DNA of 64,000 bases from Arthrobacter pascens (GTDB lineage Bacteria > Actinomycetota > Actinomycetes > Actinomycetales > Micrococcaceae), in the NCBI RefSeq assembly GCF_030815585.1, contig NZ_JAUSWY010000001.1:1302001-1366000 (forward strand). Reading direction: 5' to 3'. The position numbers and the translations under genes are program-made. The notes below the pieces were generated by a model. It was not told the origin of the DNA and did no database searches. It was given only the letters and a program-made list of their open reading frames with translations. Positions 40,866 through 50,393 of this stretch are shown piece by piece; the first letter of the stretch is position 1; the number at the start of each line of letters is the position of its first letter.

Positions 40866-41648
40866 ATGGAAGTTGTCATTGTTCCGGGCAGCAAACAGAT
40901 CGGAAAGCTCGCGGCCGATGCCATCGAGGCCCTGCTGCGCCGCAAGCCGCAGGCTGTCCTGGGGCTGGCCACAGGATCATCACCCTTGCCCATCTACGAC
41001 GAGCTGGCGGCCAGGCACGAACGTGACGGGCTGGATTTCAGCCAGGCCCATGCCTTTGCCCTGGACGAATACGTCGGCCTGGAGCGGGGCCACCCGGAAT
41101 CCTATCGGGAGGTCATCCGCCGCGAATTCACCAGCCGGGTGAACATTACCCCGGAGAATGTCCACAACCCGGATGGGAGCGCGGCGGACATCCCGGCGGC
41201 GTGCAGTTCGTACGAGGAAGCGATGCACGCGCTCGGCGGCGTGGACCTCCAGATCCTGGGGGTGGGAACTGACGGCCACATCGGTTTCAACGAGCCTGGT
41301 TCGTCGCTGGCCTCCCGGACCCGCATCAAGAGCTTGATCGAACAGACCCGGCGGGATAATGCCCGGTTCTTCAACAGCATGGCGGAAGTACCGCACCACG
41401 TGGTGACGCAGGGCCTGGGCACCATCATGGAGGCCAGGCATGTGATGCTGGTGGCCACCGGAGCGCAGAAGGCGCAGGCCGTCCGCGACTTCGTGGAAGG
41501 TCCGGTTTCGGCCATTTGCCCGGCTTCGGTCCTGCAGTTCCACCCGCACGCCACCGTCCTGCTGGACGAGGCCGCGGCGTCGTCGCTGAAACTCGCCGAT
41601 TTCTACCGGCACACATATGACAACAAACCGGGCTGGCAGGGCCTGTAG
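40866..41648 (+). CDS. nagB: Glucosamine-6-phosphate deaminase
   Basis: Converts glucosamine-6-P to fructose-6-P and ammonia, the exit from amino-sugar catabolism. The 260-residue protein has VLGLATGSSPLPIYDEL (phosphate loop), ALDEYVGLERGHPESY with the catalytic aspartate, and GVGTDGHIGFNEPGSS. ATG 40866 has GAAAGGGG at 40851-40858. No nagA or PTS gene is nearby. Confidence 0.95.
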   Translation: MEVVIVPGSKQIGKLAADAIEALLRRKPQAVLGLATGSSPLPIYDELAARHERDGLDFSQAHAFALDEYVGLERGHPESYREVIRREFTSRVNITPENVHNPDGSAADIPAACSSYEEAMHALGGVDLQILGVGTDGHIGFNEPGSSLASRTRIKSLIEQTRRDNARFFNSMAEVPHHVVTQGLGTIMEARHVMLVATGAQKAQAVRDFVEGPVSAICPASVLQFHPHATVLLDEAAASSLKLADFYRHTYDNKPGWQGL

Positions 41649-41751
41649 CTGCTTCCGGGAGCCGGTCTGAGCCGACCGGGCTGAGCCGCCGGCAGGCGCG
41701 CCAGCCGCAAAACGGTCCTCCCGCCGTCGAACGTCACCAGTCCGGAAAGGC

Positions 41752-41757
41752 TAAGAT
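41752..41757 (+). promoter_or_regulatory. -10 box of the DUF3039 gene, leaderless arrangement
   Basis: TAAGAT ends 7 nt before ATG 41765. If it is the -10, the first of three nearby ATGs (41756) is inside the promoter. Confidence 0.5.
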
Positions 41758-41764
41758 GGATGGC

Positions 41765-42097
41765 ATGACTAGCATGACGGACCCTCTCGAAAACGACCCG
41801 ATGCGCGAGCTTTCCGGGGCTGGAACGTCCACGGCCACCATTGAGCGCGAGGAACTGCGCCAGGAAGTTGAGCCCGGTGACCGGGAGCGCTTCTCGCACT
41901 ACGTGCGCAAGGAAAAGATCATGGAATCCGCGCTGACGGGTGATCCCGTCATTGCCCTTTGCGGCAAAGTGTGGACGCCGGGCCGGGACCCCCAGAAGTT
42001 CCCGGTGTGCCCGATGTGCAAAGAGGTTTATGAAGGCCTCCGCCCGGGCAACGACGGCGGCAAGGGTCCCGGAGGGGACTCGGGCAACAACAAGTAG
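41765..42097 (+). CDS. DUF3039 zinc-ribbon protein
   Basis: A 110-residue conserved actinobacterial protein of unknown function. A polar N-terminus leads to a conserved core RERFSHYVRKEKIMES and a probable zinc site LCGKVWTPG...FPVCPMCKEVYEGL. The start is uncertain: ATG 41756 has GGAAAGG upstream, ATG 41765 fits a leaderless promoter, and 41774 is also possible. The stop overlaps the helicase GTG by one base. Confidence 0.82.
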   Translation: MTSMTDPLENDPMRELSGAGTSTATIEREELRQEVEPGDRERFSHYVRKEKIMESALTGDPVIALCGKVWTPGRDPQKFPVCPMCKEVYEGLRPGNDGGKGPGGDSGNNK

Positions 42098-43881
42098 TGC
42101 CGGAAACACTCTTTGGCGGTCCCACCCTGCCTCCGGCGTTTCCGGAACGTGCAGCCTGGGGAACCGCCCAGAAACTGCGTGCCTGGCAACAGGAAGCGCT
42201 TGACCTCTATTTTCGGACCGGTCCCAGGGACTTCCTGGCGGTAGCCACGCCCGGCGCCGGCAAGACCACCTTCGCCCTGCGGGCAGCCACCATGCTCATC
42301 GAGTCCGGTGCAGTGAACCGGGTCACCATCGTGGCGCCTACAGACCACCTCAAGCGGCAGTGGGCAGACGCGGCCGCGCGGGTGGGTATCGCCATTGACC
42401 CCAACTTCAAAAACTCTGACGGGCAGCACGGCCGGGGCTTTATCGGCGTAGCCGTGACGTATGCGCAGGTTGCCAGCAAACCCATGCTGCACCGTGCGAA
42501 AACTGAGGCGGCACGCACCCTGGTCATCCTCGATGAGATCCACCACGGCGGCGAGGCCCTGTCCTGGGGCGACGGTCTGCGGGAGGCCTTTGAGCCTGCC
42601 GTCCGGCGGCTCTCGCTCACCGGCACGCCGTTCCGCTCGGACACTTCACCCATTCCATTCGTTGAATACGCCGAGGACAGGGACGGCATCAGGCGGTCCA
42701 GGGCCGACTACACCTACGGATACGGCAACGCGCTGCGGGACCACGTGGTGCGGCCGGTGATGTTTATGGCCTATTCGGGGCAGATGCGCTGGCGGACCAG
42801 CGCGGGGGAGGAGATGGCTGCGTCCCTTGGCGAGGCGGCGGTCACCAAGGACGTCACGTCACAGGCGTGGCGGACGGCACTGAATCCCACGGGCGAGTGG
42901 ATACCTGCCGTCCTGGCCGGGGCTGACAGGCGCCTCAGCGAGGTCCGCCGGACCGTGCCGGACGCGGGAGGGCTGGTCATCGCCACGGATCACGACGACG
43001 CCAGGGCCTACGCCGGACAGCTGAAAAGGATCACCGGCGAGTCTCCCACGGTGATCCTCTCCGACGACACCAAGGCCTCCAGCAAGATCGAGGAGTTCAC
43101 GGCGAGCGACAAACGCTGGATGGTTGCCGTCCGCATGGTTTCCGAAGGGGTGGACGTTCCCCGGCTGTCGGTGGGGGTTTACGCCACGTCAACGTCCACG
43201 CCGCTGTTCTTCGCCCAGGCCGTGGGCCGCTTTGTGCGTGCCCGCAAGCGGGGTGAAACGGCCTCTGTGTTTCTTCCGTCCGTGCCGCAGCTGATGGCCC
43301 TGGCCAACTCGATGGAGGCCGAACGCGACCACGCACTGGACCGTCCCGAGAAAGAGGACGGGGACGGCCTCTTCAACCCCGAAGATTCGCTCATGGCAGA
43401 GGCCAACCGGGAGGACAAGGCTTCAGACAGCCTGACGAAGGGCAAGTTCGAGGCACTCGACTCGCAGGCTTCCTTCGACCGGGTGCTGTTCGACGGCGGC
43501 GAGTTCGGCACCGGGGGAGAAGTGGGCTCCGAGGACGAGCTGGACTTCCTTGGCATTCCGGGGCTGCTGGATGCCGAGCAGGTGGGCACCCTGCTACGGC
43601 AACGTCAGCATGAGCAGCTCAACAGGAAGAACCGGAGATCCCCGGCCGCTGCTCCTCTCAGCGCAGCACCCGCCGTACCGGACCACCGGATGCTCATGGA
43701 CCTGCGCAACGAGCTGGCCAAGAATGTTGCGGCCTGGTCCGCGAGGACCGGGACTCCGCATGGTGTGGTCCACACCAAGCTGCGGACGGTCTGCGGCGGT
43801 CCTCCCGTGGCTCAGGCCAATGAAGAGCAGCTCCAGTCCAGGCTGCGGAAGCTCCAGGACTGGTTCATCGGGCGGAAGTAG
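42097..43881 (+). CDS. DEAD/DEAH-box superfamily 2 helicase
   Basis: A 594-residue SF2 ATPase: Walker A VATPGAGKTTFALRAA, motif II LVILDEIHHGGEA, motif III LTGTPFRSD and motif VI QAVGRFVRARKRGE. The unusual 'DEIH' box and the ATPase layout resemble the type III restriction/RecG-like DEAD helicases. It is always coupled to DUF3039 in this lineage, so the two may work on the same nucleic-acid substrate (inference). GTG 42097 overlaps the DUF3039 stop. Confidence 0.9.
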   Translation: MPETLFGGPTLPPAFPERAAWGTAQKLRAWQQEALDLYFRTGPRDFLAVATPGAGKTTFALRAATMLIESGAVNRVTIVAPTDHLKRQWADAAARVGIAIDPNFKNSDGQHGRGFIGVAVTYAQVASKPMLHRAKTEAARTLVILDEIHHGGEALSWGDGLREAFEPAVRRLSLTGTPFRSDTSPIPFVEYAEDRDGIRRSRADYTYGYGNALRDHVVRPVMFMAYSGQMRWRTSAGEEMAASLGEAAVTKDVTSQAWRTALNPTGEWIPAVLAGADRRLSEVRRTVPDAGGLVIATDHDDARAYAGQLKRITGESPTVILSDDTKASSKIEEFTASDKRWMVAVRMVSEGVDVPRLSVGVYATSTSTPLFFAQAVGRFVRARKRGETASVFLPSVPQLMALANSMEAERDHALDRPEKEDGDGLFNPEDSLMAEANREDKASDSLTKGKFEALDSQASFDRVLFDGGEFGTGGEVGSEDELDFLGIPGLLDAEQVGTLLRQRQHEQLNRKNRRSPAAAPLSAAPAVPDHRMLMDLRNELAKNVAAWSARTGTPHGVVHTKLRTVCGGPPVAQANEEQLQSRLRKLQDWFIGRK

Positions 43882-43894
43882 GCCGAAGGATCCA

Positions 43895-44554
43895 TCAGGT
43901 GATGTCCACTCCGCCGAGTTCCATCTCGGCAATGGCATCTTCCAGGTCGTCGGCTATTCCGGCCGTGAGTGAGCGGATGACGGTCACCGAATAGCCGGCC
44001 TGGACTGCATCAAGGGACGTCGCCATCACGCAGTAGTCCGTGGCGATGCCCACCACCACCACGTCTTCGACATCGTGGCTCTGCAGCCAGTCGTCCAGGC
44101 CGATAGCGTCATCGGAGGGCGCATAGGTTTCGGCGCTATCGGCTGTGACCGCGGGGTCACCTCCAGCAGGGAGGACTCCCGGCTGGCGGTCTCCGGTGGG
44201 AACGGCATCCTCCGGGGCCAGAAGGCCCTCGAAGCCCGAATAGGCCGCGGCGAACTGTCCCTTCCGGAAATAGGCCTGGATGTATTCGGTGTCCAGGTCC
44301 GGGTGGAGCTCCGCGCCACGGGTGCCTGCCACGCAGTGCCGAGGCCAGCTGTCGGTGAAATCGGGGGTGTCCGAAAAATGCGCGCCGGGATCGATGTGCC
44401 AGTCCTGGGTCGCAACAATGTGGTCAAACTCAAGGTGGTGGGCGTCAACATACTCACTGATCGCCCCGGCGACGTCGGCGCCCCCTGCTACGGCAAGGGA
44501 ACCGCCTTCACAAAAGTCGTTCTGGACGTCAACGATGATCAGGGCACGGGACAT
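43895..44554 (-). CDS. pncA: Nicotinamidase
   Basis: Hydrolyses nicotinamide to nicotinate for NAD salvage. The 219-residue protein has the metal and catalytic aspartate regions DVQNDFCEGGSLAV and TQDWHIDPGAHF, and the catalytic cysteine in GIATDYCVMATSLDA. Its ATG overlaps the pncB stop by one base (TGATG), so both salvage enzymes are made together. Confidence 0.95.
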   Translation of the reverse strand: MSRALIIVDVQNDFCEGGSLAVAGGADVAGAISEYVDAHHLEFDHIVATQDWHIDPGAHFSDTPDFTDSWPRHCVAGTRGAELHPDLDTEYIQAYFRKGQFAAAYSGFEGLLAPEDAVPTGDRQPGVLPAGGDPAVTADSAETYAPSDDAIGLDDWLQSHDVEDVVVVGIATDYCVMATSLDAVQAGYSVTVIRSLTAGIADDLEDAIAEMELGGVDIT

Positions 44555-45882
44555 CAGTTCTCCTCATAGATGGTGGGGATGGCGGCGTCGCCGCGCTGGA
44601 GCCGGTTGACCACGGAGGGCAGTTCCGCCATGGTGTCCGCATGCCGTTGGCGTGCACGGACCACGCCTTCATGGCCGGTCCAGCCCGGCAACAGCTCACC
44701 GTTCTTGATGAACTGCTGCAGCAGGGGCCGGTCATTGCCGTCGTCTTCCGGCGGGCGGCCGATTCCCACGATTTCCTGGGTGGCGATGCCGTGCTCGTTG
44801 AGCCGGCGAAGCGCGTATTTGCGGCCGCCCATGCTGGCTTTGTTCTTGGCGGTCTTCGCGACCGAGACGAAGTTGCCGGCGTCGTCGGTCCGGCTCACGA
44901 GCTTGTAGACCATGCTGGCCGTGGGGGCACCGGAGCCGGTAACCAGCGATGTGCCAACGCCGTAGGAGTCAACCGGCGCGGCCTGGAGCGCCGCGATGGC
45001 GAATTCGTCCAGATCCGATGTCACCACAATCTTGGTGTTCTCATTGCCCAGCTGGTCCAGGAGCTGGCGGACCCACTGGGCCTGGGCCACCAGGTCGCCG
45101 GAGTCAAGGCGCACCGCGCCGAGCTTGGGGCCGGCCAGCCCCACGGCCGACCGGACCGCTGCCTCGACGTCGTAAGTGTCCACCAGCAATGATGTCCCTT
45201 TCCCCAGCGAGGCGAGTTGCGCCTCAAAGGCGTCCTGCTCGGTATCGTGCAGGAGGGTGAAGGAGTGCGCGGCGGTGCCCACCGTTTTGATGCCGTACCG
45301 GATGCCCGCCTCAAGGTTGGATGTGCTGTCGAATCCGGCGATGACGGCGGCCCTGGCGGCGGCCGGTGCTGCCTCTTCGTGTGTCCTGCGGGAGCCCATT
45401 TCGATGCAGGGCCGGTTGCCAGCGGCAGTGATCATCCGTGACGCGGCCGACGCGATGGCGCTGTCGTGGTTCAGGACGGAAAGCAGGTAGGTCTCCAGCA
45501 TGCAGGCCTCCGCGAACGTGGACTCCACAATCAGGATGGGCGAATTGGGAAAGTACGCTTCACCCTCCGGGTACCCCCAGATATCCCCGGAGAACCGGTA
45601 GCCCGCCAGATAGTCCAGGGTGTCCTGGTTGACCACTCCCGTCCGTCCCAGGAAGTCCAGCTCGGCTTCGCCGAAACGGAAATCGGCGATGCCTTCCAAC
45701 AGCCGGCCCGTACCGGCCACTATCCCGTACCGCCGACCGTCGGGCAGGCGGCGGGCAAACGCTTCGAAGACCGACCTGCGGTGCGCGGCGCCGGAGTGGA
45801 GCGAGGCCTGCAGCATGGTCAGCTCATAGTGGTCTGTATAAAAGGACGCGCGGGGATGCTCCCAGCCGGCAGAGGTACTCAC
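44554..45882 (-). CDS. pncB: Nicotinate phosphoribosyltransferase
   Basis: Joins nicotinate to PRPP with ATP, giving nicotinate mononucleotide. The 442-residue protein starts MSTSAGWEHPRASFYTDHYE and contains the family motifs YPEGEAYFPNSPILIVES, MGSRRTHEEAA and GAVRLDSGDL. GTG 45882 lies exactly 6 nt after a TAGAGT box. It is divergent from clpS across only 37 bp. Confidence 0.95.
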   Translation of the reverse strand: MSTSAGWEHPRASFYTDHYELTMLQASLHSGAAHRRSVFEAFARRLPDGRRYGIVAGTGRLLEGIADFRFGEAELDFLGRTGVVNQDTLDYLAGYRFSGDIWGYPEGEAYFPNSPILIVESTFAEACMLETYLLSVLNHDSAIASAASRMITAAGNRPCIEMGSRRTHEEAAPAAARAAVIAGFDSTSNLEAGIRYGIKTVGTAAHSFTLLHDTEQDAFEAQLASLGKGTSLLVDTYDVEAAVRSAVGLAGPKLGAVRLDSGDLVAQAQWVRQLLDQLGNENTKIVVTSDLDEFAIAALQAAPVDSYGVGTSLVTGSGAPTASMVYKLVSRTDDAGNFVSVAKTAKNKASMGGRKYALRRLNEHGIATQEIVGIGRPPEDDGNDRPLLQQFIKNGELLPGWTGHEGVVRARQRHADTMAELPSVVNRLQRGDAAIPTIYEEN

Positions 45883-45888
45883 AAATTC

Positions 45889-45894
45889 ACTCTA
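45889..45894 (-). promoter_or_regulatory. -10 box of pncB, leaderless arrangement
   Basis: TAGAGT on the minus strand; 6 nt (GAATTT) separate it from GTG 45882. Confidence 0.6.
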
Positions 45895-45907
45895 GTGCGC
45901 ATCCCCA

Positions 45908-45913
45908 TAGAAT
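45908..45913 (+). promoter_or_regulatory. -10 box of clpS, leaderless arrangement
   Basis: TAGAAT; 6 nt (GGACAG) separate it from ATG 45920. TTCACT (45887-45892) may serve as -35, 15 bp upstream. It lies back-to-back with the pncB -10 in a 37-bp region. Confidence 0.65.
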
Positions 45914-45919
45914 GGACAG

Positions 45920-46303
45920 ATGACCTTAAGCGTTGCGCTCGGCCCCGATACACAGGAGGGTACCCGGACCGGAACAGAGACGTCCACGGACTCCCTGACC
46001 GCACCGGACATCCCTTGGAACCTGGTGATCTGGAACGATCCCGTCAATCTGATGAGCTACGTTAGCTACGTGTTCCAGAGCTACTTCGGCTATTCCGAGA
46101 GCAAGGCCAACAAGCTCATGATGGAGGTCCACAAGAAGGGCCGGTCCATTGTTTCCCATGGCAGCAAGGAGCAGGTTGAACGGCATGCCGTCGCCATGCA
46201 CGGCTTCGGCCTGTGGGCAACGGTGGAGAAAGCAAGCGGCGGGCCGGGCGGCAACTCCGGCAAGTCCGGCGGACCCGGGCAGGGCAATGGGAAACGTGGC
46301 TAA
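45920..46303 (+). CDS. clpS: ATP-dependent Clp protease adaptor ClpS
   Basis: Delivers N-degron substrates to ClpCP/ClpAP. The 127-residue protein has a 30-residue polar N-terminus, the ClpS core (PWNLVIWNDPVNLMSYVSYV and KANKLMMEVHKKGRSIV), and a Gly/Lys-rich C-terminal tail. The last 17 bp overlap the DUF2017 gene. Confidence 0.94.
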   Translation: MTLSVALGPDTQEGTRTGTETSTDSLTAPDIPWNLVIWNDPVNLMSYVSYVFQSYFGYSESKANKLMMEVHKKGRSIVSHGSKEQVERHAVAMHGFGLWATVEKASGGPGGNSGKSGGPGQGNGKRG

Positions 46304-46862
46304 GGCATTCAAAAACGGACTCAAGGGCATCACCGGCTTCCTCGAACCTGCCGAGCGCGAACTGCTCCGCAGCCTCATCCACGACGTCATCTCCATGCTC
46401 CAGCCGGAGGAACGGGCCAACCAGGATCCGCTGGCGGCCATGATCGGGTTGGACATGGATGTCCGCGAGCCTTCAGACCGGGCGCTTAAACGCCTCCTGC
46501 CCAACGTCGTGAAAAACGACGACGGCGCGTCCCTGGAGTTCCGCCAGCTCACCGAACGCTCGCTGCGGGAAACAAAGATCGGCGCCCTGCGGGCAGCCGC
46601 GCTGGACCTCGACAAGGACGAAATCATCCTCAGTCCCGAGGGCGCCAGGCATTGGTCCATGGCCCTCAACGACGTCCGCCTGGTGCTCGCGGAGCGCCTG
46701 GACATCCAGGATGAAGAGGACGCCGAACACGTCCACCTCATGCAGGACTGGTCCCAGGCCGAGGACGTGGAAAGCTACCTCGCACTGGTCTACAACTTTG
46801 CCACCTGGCTGCAGGAGTCATTGGTCCAGGCGATGCTCCAGTCATTGGATTCACGCGCCTGA
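46287..46862 (+). CDS. DUF2017 protein
   Basis: A 191-residue conserved actinobacterial protein of unknown function. It is mainly helical, with recognisable RLLPNVVKNDDGASLEFRQL and LNDVRLVLAERLDIQDEE. It always follows clpS and overlaps it by 17 bp, implying joint expression, so a role in regulated proteolysis is a reasonable guess. ATG 46287 was chosen over earlier in-frame starts because it is the first after the ClpS core. Confidence 0.82.
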   Translation: MGNVAKAFKNGLKGITGFLEPAERELLRSLIHDVISMLQPEERANQDPLAAMIGLDMDVREPSDRALKRLLPNVVKNDDGASLEFRQLTERSLRETKIGALRAAALDLDKDEIILSPEGARHWSMALNDVRLVLAERLDIQDEEDAEHVHLMQDWSQAEDVESYLALVYNFATWLQESLVQAMLQSLDSRA

Positions 46863-46927
46863 CTCCGGCCGTTGTCCCGGCCCTGACCTGTGCTTGACCC
46901 TTCGGGCCGTTGCGCACTGTGACAAAT

Positions 46928-46956
46928 TTGACATGAGTCGGGCGCCACAATGTGAT
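46928..46956 (+). promoter_or_regulatory. murI promoter
   Basis: Perfect -35 TTGACA (46928-46933), 17-bp spacer, -10 TGTGAT (46951-46956, 4/6). Transcription from about 46963 excludes the GTG at 46952 as a start codon. Confidence 0.55.
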
Positions 46957-46993
46957 GGCTGCGGCCACAGGGAAGACCTATCCTCGAATAATC

Positions 46994-48025
46994 ATGACAA
47001 CAGCCTCGAGCATGGATCCGTCAGCGGCAGCTGCAGCGGAGTCCGCAACCAGCACCACCACCGGCGGCCACATGGGATCCCGGCCAATCGGCGTCTTTGA
47101 TTCGGGCGTTGGCGGGCTGACTGTTGCCCGGTCCATCATCGACCAACTCCCCAACGAGTCAATACTGTACGTGGGGGACACCGCCCACGGGCCATACGGC
47201 CCATTGCCCATTGCGGAAGTCCGGGCGAACGCCCTGGGAGTGATGGACGAACTGGTCGATTCCGGAGTCAAGCTGCTCACCATCGCCTGCAACTCGGCGT
47301 CGGCCGCTGTCCTGCGGGACGCCCGCGAACGGTATACCGCGCGGTACGGGATCCCGGTGATAGAAGTGATCCAGCCGGCCGTCAGGCGGGCCGTCGCGGC
47401 CACGCGGAGCGGCCGGGTGGGGGTCATCGGGACATCCGCCACAGTGGGTTCCAGGGCTTATGAAGACACTTTTGCAGCAGCTCCGGACCTGGAGATCACG
47501 TCCGTGGCCTGTCCGGAATTCGTGAGCTACGTGGAGGCCGGGATCACCACGGGGCCGGAGCTGCTGGCCGTAGCGGAGGGATACCTGGCCCCCTTGAAGG
47601 CCGCCGGAGTGGACACGGTGGTGCTGGGCTGTACGCACTATCCGCTGCTGACAGGGGTCATCTCCTACGTGATGGGCGAGGACGTGACGCTGGTTTCGAG
47701 CGCTGAGGAGACAGCGAAGGATGTCTACCGGGCCCTCGCCACCCACGACCTGCAGCGCACCACGGCAACGCCGCCGGAGTATCACTTCATCGCGACCGGC
47801 GACGCCTCCCAGTTCGAGGCCCTCGCGCGCCGCTTCCTGGGGCCCGAGGTCCTGTCCGTCAGGCACGTGGACCATGTCTCCGCCCAGTACCCCACCGGCA
47901 GTCTGGCCCGGATCACCCCCGAAATGATCGCCGCCGCGCAAGGCGCAACAGCCCGGAACGCCGCGGCGGGGCCGCGGATCTCCAATTTCGTGGGCGGTAA
48001 CCGGTCCGGGGGTCCTGTCCTGTGA
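46994..48025 (+). CDS. murI: Glutamate racemase
   Basis: Makes D-glutamate for peptidoglycan. Motifs are [33 protein letters not shown] with one catalytic cysteine, and [12 protein letters not shown] with the second. ATG 46994 gives 343 residues with an extra Ser/Ala/Thr-rich leader; ATG 47072 just before PIGVFDSG is also possible, and none of the candidates has a clear ribosome site. The stop overlaps the next GTG by 4 bp. Confidence 0.95.
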   Translation: MTTASSMDPSAAAAAESATSTTTGGHMGSRPIGVFDSGVGGLTVARSIIDQLPNESILYVGDTAHGPYGPLPIAEVRANALGVMDELVDSGVKLLTIACNSASAAVLRDARERYTARYGIPVIEVIQPAVRRAVAATRSGRVGVIGTSATVGSRAYEDTFAAAPDLEITSVACPEFVSYVEAGITTGPELLAVAEGYLAPLKAAGVDTVVLGCTHYPLLTGVISYVMGEDVTLVSSAEETAKDVYRALATHDLQRTTATPPEYHFIATGDASQFEALARRFLGPEVLSVRHVDHVSAQYPTGSLARITPEMIAAAQGATARNAAAGPRISNFVGGNRSGGPVL

Positions 48026-48819
48026 AGCTCACCGTCGTGGGCTGCACGGGCTCCTTCCCTGGCCCGGGCTCGCCGGCGTCGTGTTATCTCCTGACGGCCG
48101 ACGACGGGGAGCGGACCTGGAAGATCGTGATGGACCTGGGCAGCGGTGCTCTGGGGGCGATCCAGAGATACACGGATCTTGAGGACATTGACGCCATCTT
48201 CCTGACGCACCTGCACCCGGACCACTGCATGGACCTCTGCGGCCTGCACGTGGCCGTCCGCTGGAAGCCCGGCGGCTGGGGGCGCGGCAGGATCCCGGTA
48301 TGGGGACCAGCGGCAACGGCAGACCGAATGGCCACCGCCTACGGCCTGGAACTCGATCCTGGCATGCACGAGGAATTCGACTTCACCAACTGGGCCGAGC
48401 GGGAATCCGTGGCGTTTGGCCCGTTCACCGTGACCCCGTTCGCGGTGAACCATCCGGTGGAGGAGGCCTACGCCCTCCGTGTGGAAGTCACAGAGCCCGA
48501 CAAGGACGGCAACCGGGTGACGCGTGTCCTGACGTATTCGGGGGACACTGACTCCTGCACAGGGCTGGAGGAAGCCGCCAAGGATTCGGACCTTTTCCTC
48601 TGCGAGGCCGCCTTTGAGGAAGGCCGGGACGACGACATCAAGGACGTGCACCTGACGGGCAAGCGGGCGGGGGAGGCGGCAGCAGCGGCCGGTGCAAGGA
48701 GGCTGCTTCTTACCCACATTCCCGTCTGGACATCACAGGCGAAGGTCATGGCCGAGGCCCGGCCGGTGTTCCCAGGCGACGTTGCAGTTGCCGTGGCCGG
48801 GGTGCACTACACGATCTGA
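48022..48819 (+). CDS. Metallo-beta-lactamase-fold hydrolase (RNase Z-like group)
   Basis: A 265-residue zinc-dependent hydrolase: [11 protein letters not shown] (HxHxDH), and later metal-binding histidines in [11 protein letters not shown] and LLLTHIPVW, with the LTYSGDTDS aspartate. Actinobacterial members of this position are annotated as MBL-fold hydrolases or cyclic-nucleotide phosphodiesterase-like; the substrate is not known. GTG overlaps the murI stop (GTGA). Confidence 0.88.
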   Translation: MKLTVVGCTGSFPGPGSPASCYLLTADDGERTWKIVMDLGSGALGAIQRYTDLEDIDAIFLTHLHPDHCMDLCGLHVAVRWKPGGWGRGRIPVWGPAATADRMATAYGLELDPGMHEEFDFTNWAERESVAFGPFTVTPFAVNHPVEEAYALRVEVTEPDKDGNRVTRVLTYSGDTDSCTGLEEAAKDSDLFLCEAAFEEGRDDDIKDVHLTGKRAGEAAAAAGARRLLLTHIPVWTSQAKVMAEARPVFPGDVAVAVAGVHYTI

Positions 48820-48865
48820 GCGGCTCCATCCGAGCGGCCGGGGCTGCCGGCGGCCAGTGAGTCGA

Positions 48866-48871
48866 TAAGCT
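48866..48871 (+). promoter_or_regulatory. -10 box of rph, leaderless arrangement
   Basis: TAAGCT ends exactly 6 nt before ATG 48878; AAAGG in those 6 nt is too near the start to serve as a ribosome site. Confidence 0.5.
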
Positions 48872-48877
48872 AAAGGC

Positions 48878-49636
48878 ATGACTTCTGAAGCAACCGCAGT
48901 TCCCGTAGTGCGCGGCGACGGCCGGGCCCCCGACCAGCTCCGCCCCATCAGCATCACACGCGGATGGTCCAAGCAGGCCGAGGGATCGGCCCTGATCGAG
49001 TTCGGCAATACCCGGGTCCTGTGCACGGCTTCCCTCACCGCAGGTGTGCCGCGCTGGCTCAAGGGCGAAGGCCGCGGCTGGGTTACCGCCGAATACGCGA
49101 TGCTGCCCCGGGCCACGAACACACGGTCCGACCGTGAATCGGTCAGGGGGAAAATCGGTGGCCGCACCCACGAGATCTCCCGGTTGATCGGACGCTCCCT
49201 GCGCTCCATCATTGACACCAAGGCCTTGGGTGAGAACACGATTGTGCTGGACTGCGACGTCCTCCAGGCCGACGGCGGCACACGCACGGCGGCCATCACA
49301 GGGGCCTACGTTGCCTTGGCCGATGCCATCCGGTTTGCGCGGGACAACAAGCTGATCGCCAAGAGCGCCCAACCCCTTATCGACACCATCGCGGCTGTAT
49401 CCGTGGGCATCATCGACGGCGTCCCCATGCTGGACCTGCCGTACGTCGAGGACGTGCGTGCCGAGACGGACATGAACGTGGTTGTCACCGGTTCCGGAAA
49501 GTTCGTGGAAGTGCAGGGCACCGCCGAGGGGGCGCCCTTCGACCGGGACGAGCTCAACAAACTCCTGGACCTCGCCCTGCTGGGAACCACCCAGTTGGCC
49601 GCCATCCAGCGCGAAACCCTTGCGGACGCCCTGTGA
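48878..49636 (+). CDS. rph: Ribonuclease PH
   Basis: Phosphorolytic 3' trimming of tRNA precursors. The 252-residue protein has [34 protein letters not shown] (phosphate-binding arginines) and [17 protein letters not shown]. The rdgB GTG overlaps its stop (GTGA); the pair is conserved. Confidence 0.96.
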   Translation: MTSEATAVPVVRGDGRAPDQLRPISITRGWSKQAEGSALIEFGNTRVLCTASLTAGVPRWLKGEGRGWVTAEYAMLPRATNTRSDRESVRGKIGGRTHEISRLIGRSLRSIIDTKALGENTIVLDCDVLQADGGTRTAAITGAYVALADAIRFARDNKLIAKSAQPLIDTIAAVSVGIIDGVPMLDLPYVEDVRAETDMNVVVTGSGKFVEVQGTAEGAPFDRDELNKLLDLALLGTTQLAAIQRETLADAL

Positions 49637-50304
49637 ACCTGCCCGCGCCGGAAGGGGCGGTTCAGGGCCTTACGGCTCCCCGCCTGGTCCTCGCCACTCA
49701 CAACAAGGGCAAGCTAAAGGAACTGCGTGAACTCCTGCGCGGGCAGGTCCCCGGGCTCGACGTCGACACCCAGGTGGTGGATGCCGCGGCGGCCGGTGCG
49801 CCGGACGTCGTCGAAACGGGCGTGACGTTCGCCGAAAACTCGCTCCTGAAGGCCCGTGCCGTGGCCGACGCCACGGGACTGGTTGCGATCGCCGACGATT
49901 CGGGGCTGGCGGTCGACGTCCTGGGCGGAGCCCCCGGAATCTTCTCCGCAAGGTGGGCCGGCAGGCACGGTGACGATGCCGCCAACCTCAGGCTCCTGCT
50001 GGACCAGCTCTCCGATGTACCGGATGCGCACCGGGGCGCTGCCTTTGTCTGCGCGGCGGCGCTGGCCGTTCCCGCGCACGGCGACGGCGGCGCTGGCCGC
50101 GAGGTGGTGGAGTACGGCCAGCTTGAGGGGATGCTCCTGCGGGAACCGCGCGGCGACGGCGGCTTTGGCTACGATCCGGTGCTGCAGCCGGCGGGTGATG
50201 TCCGCAGCTGCGCTGAGCTGTCACCGGCTGAGAAGAACGCCATCAGCCATCGCGGCAAAGCCTTCAGGGCGCTCCTCCCTGCGATCGTGGAGGCCCTCAC
50301 GTAG
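49633..50304 (+). CDS. rdgB: XTP/dITP pyrophosphatase
   Basis: House-cleaning nucleotidase that removes ITP, dITP and XTP. The 223-residue protein has the substrate motif [43 protein letters not shown] and GFGYDPVL...[17 protein letters not shown]. It is translationally coupled to rph and convergent with dedA. Confidence 0.95.
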   Translation: MNLPAPEGAVQGLTAPRLVLATHNKGKLKELRELLRGQVPGLDVDTQVVDAAAAGAPDVVETGVTFAENSLLKARAVADATGLVAIADDSGLAVDVLGGAPGIFSARWAGRHGDDAANLRLLLDQLSDVPDAHRGAAFVCAAALAVPAHGDGGAGREVVEYGQLEGMLLREPRGDGGFGYDPVLQPAGDVRSCAELSPAEKNAISHRGKAFRALLPAIVEALT

Positions 50305-50321
50305 CAAGCCCCGCCAACCTG

Positions 50322-50384
50322 GAGTTTTTGTCCAGATATCGCGGCCAAAAGCGGCCTTAGAGGGCGATATCTGGACAAAGACTC
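50322..50384. repeat. Long inverted repeat between rdgB and dedA
   Basis: Arms 50322-50342 (GAGTTTTTGTCC...) and 50364-50384 (...GGACAAAGACTC) are complementary at 20 of 21 positions; the mismatch is a possible G-U pair. The 21-nt loop holds an inner GGCC...GGCC hairpin. It lies in a convergent gap, so a bidirectional terminator is likely, although no U-run follows either arm. Confidence 0.75.
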
Positions 50385-50393
50385 TTGGGGGAA

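Noticed and set aside
45914..45919. GGA before clpS as a ribosome site
   Set aside because: Only 3 nt from ATG; the TAGAAT at 6 nt fits a leaderless start better.
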